From DATJFQ01 sp035495555 (GTDB lineage Bacteria; Acidobacteriota; Vicinamibacteria; Vicinamibacterales; 2-12-FULL-66-21), in assembly GCA_035495555.1 (NCBI GenBank), contig DATJFQ010000021.1:1-5636 (forward strand): 5,636 bases of DNA, read 5' to 3'. Both the position numbers and the translations under genes were made by a program. The notes under the pieces are model-generated. The model was given only the letters and a program-made list of their open reading frames with translations, was not told the origin of the DNA and did no database searches. The first letter of the stretch is position 1; every line of letters begins with the position of its first letter. Shown piece by piece: positions 5,416 to 5,636 of this stretch.

Positions 5416-5636
5416 GGCGGCGGTTCCGGCGGGGCCCCTGCGCAGCCAGCCCCACGTCGTGCTCGGCGCGCGAAAAAACTGATCACGGGGGACGCGCCTG
5501 CGGCGCGCCCCGGCCGCGCCCCCACCGCGACGCCGCCGAGGCTAAGCGCTGAACTTGATCAAGCACCCGTCCGAGGCACGGAGCCCCCAGCACCCCGGCG
5601 TGCAGCGCCGGCGGCGGTTCCGGCGGGGCCCCTGCG
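5416..5636. repeat. Right-hand long repeat, ~194-bp period, cut by the window end
   Basis: A 27-base sequence at 5416-5442 (GGCGGCGGTTCC...CCCCTGCG) recurs exactly at 5610-5636, an offset of 194 bp, and the second copy runs into the window edge. One full period is therefore visible. It contains several self-complementary pieces: GGGGCCCC (5431-5438 and 5625-5632), a hairpin at 5488-5511, the 10-bp palindrome CTTGATCAAG (5554-5563) and a stem CCGGCG/CGCCGG (5595-5600 with 5606-5611). The sequence is unrelated by eye to the left array. Whether it is a tandem array or just two copies of a shorter element cannot be decided from the window. No coding sequence is supported in it. Confidence 0.75.
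5473..5511 (-). terminator. Terminator-like hairpin with T-run on the minus strand, inside the right repeat
   Basis: CGCGCC (5493-5498) pairs with GGCGCG (5502-5507) around the loop TGC, extended by GGGG (5488-5491) with CCCC (5508-5511) and one bulged A. Read on the minus strand, the 10-bp GC stem is followed after 9 bases by six T residues (5478-5473). The gap is longer than in typical intrinsic terminators. It could end a leftward transcript entering from beyond the right edge, but it may simply be part of the repeat unit's structure. Confidence 0.3.

Noticed and set aside
5231..5455. Minus-strand frame overlapping the rsmE 3' end and the right spacer
   Set aside because: It overlaps a secure gene antisense, has no family motifs and reads through the heptamer repeat; its amino acid composition is typical of a frame shadow.
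5535..5636. tRNA-like sequence with a GGTTCC T-arm-like motif
   Set aside because: No cloverleaf can be drawn: there is no acceptor stem, anticodon arm or proper GGTTCRANNCC T-loop.

Overview
This window comes from a GC-rich bacterial chromosome. Five ordinary-looking protein genes form a compact core (about 660-5316), with a non-coding repeat region on each side. The sequence alone does not identify the organism. High GC, a PilT of the 'GTSQYGMQTFDQS' type next to a soluble serine/threonine kinase ending in a zinc ribbon, and intergenic heptamer repeats would fit an environmental Acidobacteriota-like lineage (Vicinamibacteria type). This is an inference of moderate to low confidence; Myxococcota or another GC-rich phylum cannot be excluded.

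Layout. Positions 1-586 hold a tandem array of about 168-bp units. It is already in progress at the left edge and shows three full units and a partial fourth. Four genes then lie on the minus strand. In transcription order they are a Ser/Thr protein kinase with a C-terminal zinc ribbon (4556-3561), a branched-chain amino acid aminotransferase IlvE (3507-2527), the type IV pilus retraction ATPase PilT (2463-1303) and the recombination regulator RecX (1151-660). Gaps of 53, 63 and 151 bp make co-transcription of at least the first three plausible. The 16S rRNA methyltransferase gene rsmE (4573-5316) is divergent on the plus strand. Positions 5317-5636 contain no credible gene. They begin with a perfect 7-bp tandem repeat right after the rsmE stop, and include a longer element whose first 27 bases recur exactly 194 bp later at the window end.

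How the genes work together. They do not form one pathway: translation (RsmE), amino acid metabolism (IlvE), surface motility (PilT), signalling (kinase) and recombination control (RecX) are mixed. The best regulatory signal is the 16-bp gap between the kinase and rsmE, which holds the self-complementary octamer ATTATAAT. It supplies a perfect TATAAT -10 hexamer to each strand, so close to both start codons that both transcripts would be nearly leaderless.

The coding genes belong to known families. The less explained material is non-coding: the left 168-bp array with mutually exclusive hairpins, the right ~194-bp repeat, and two unrelated heptamer repeats that each sit directly downstream of a stop codon. 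I see no mobile-element gene, CRISPR array, tRNA or rRNA.
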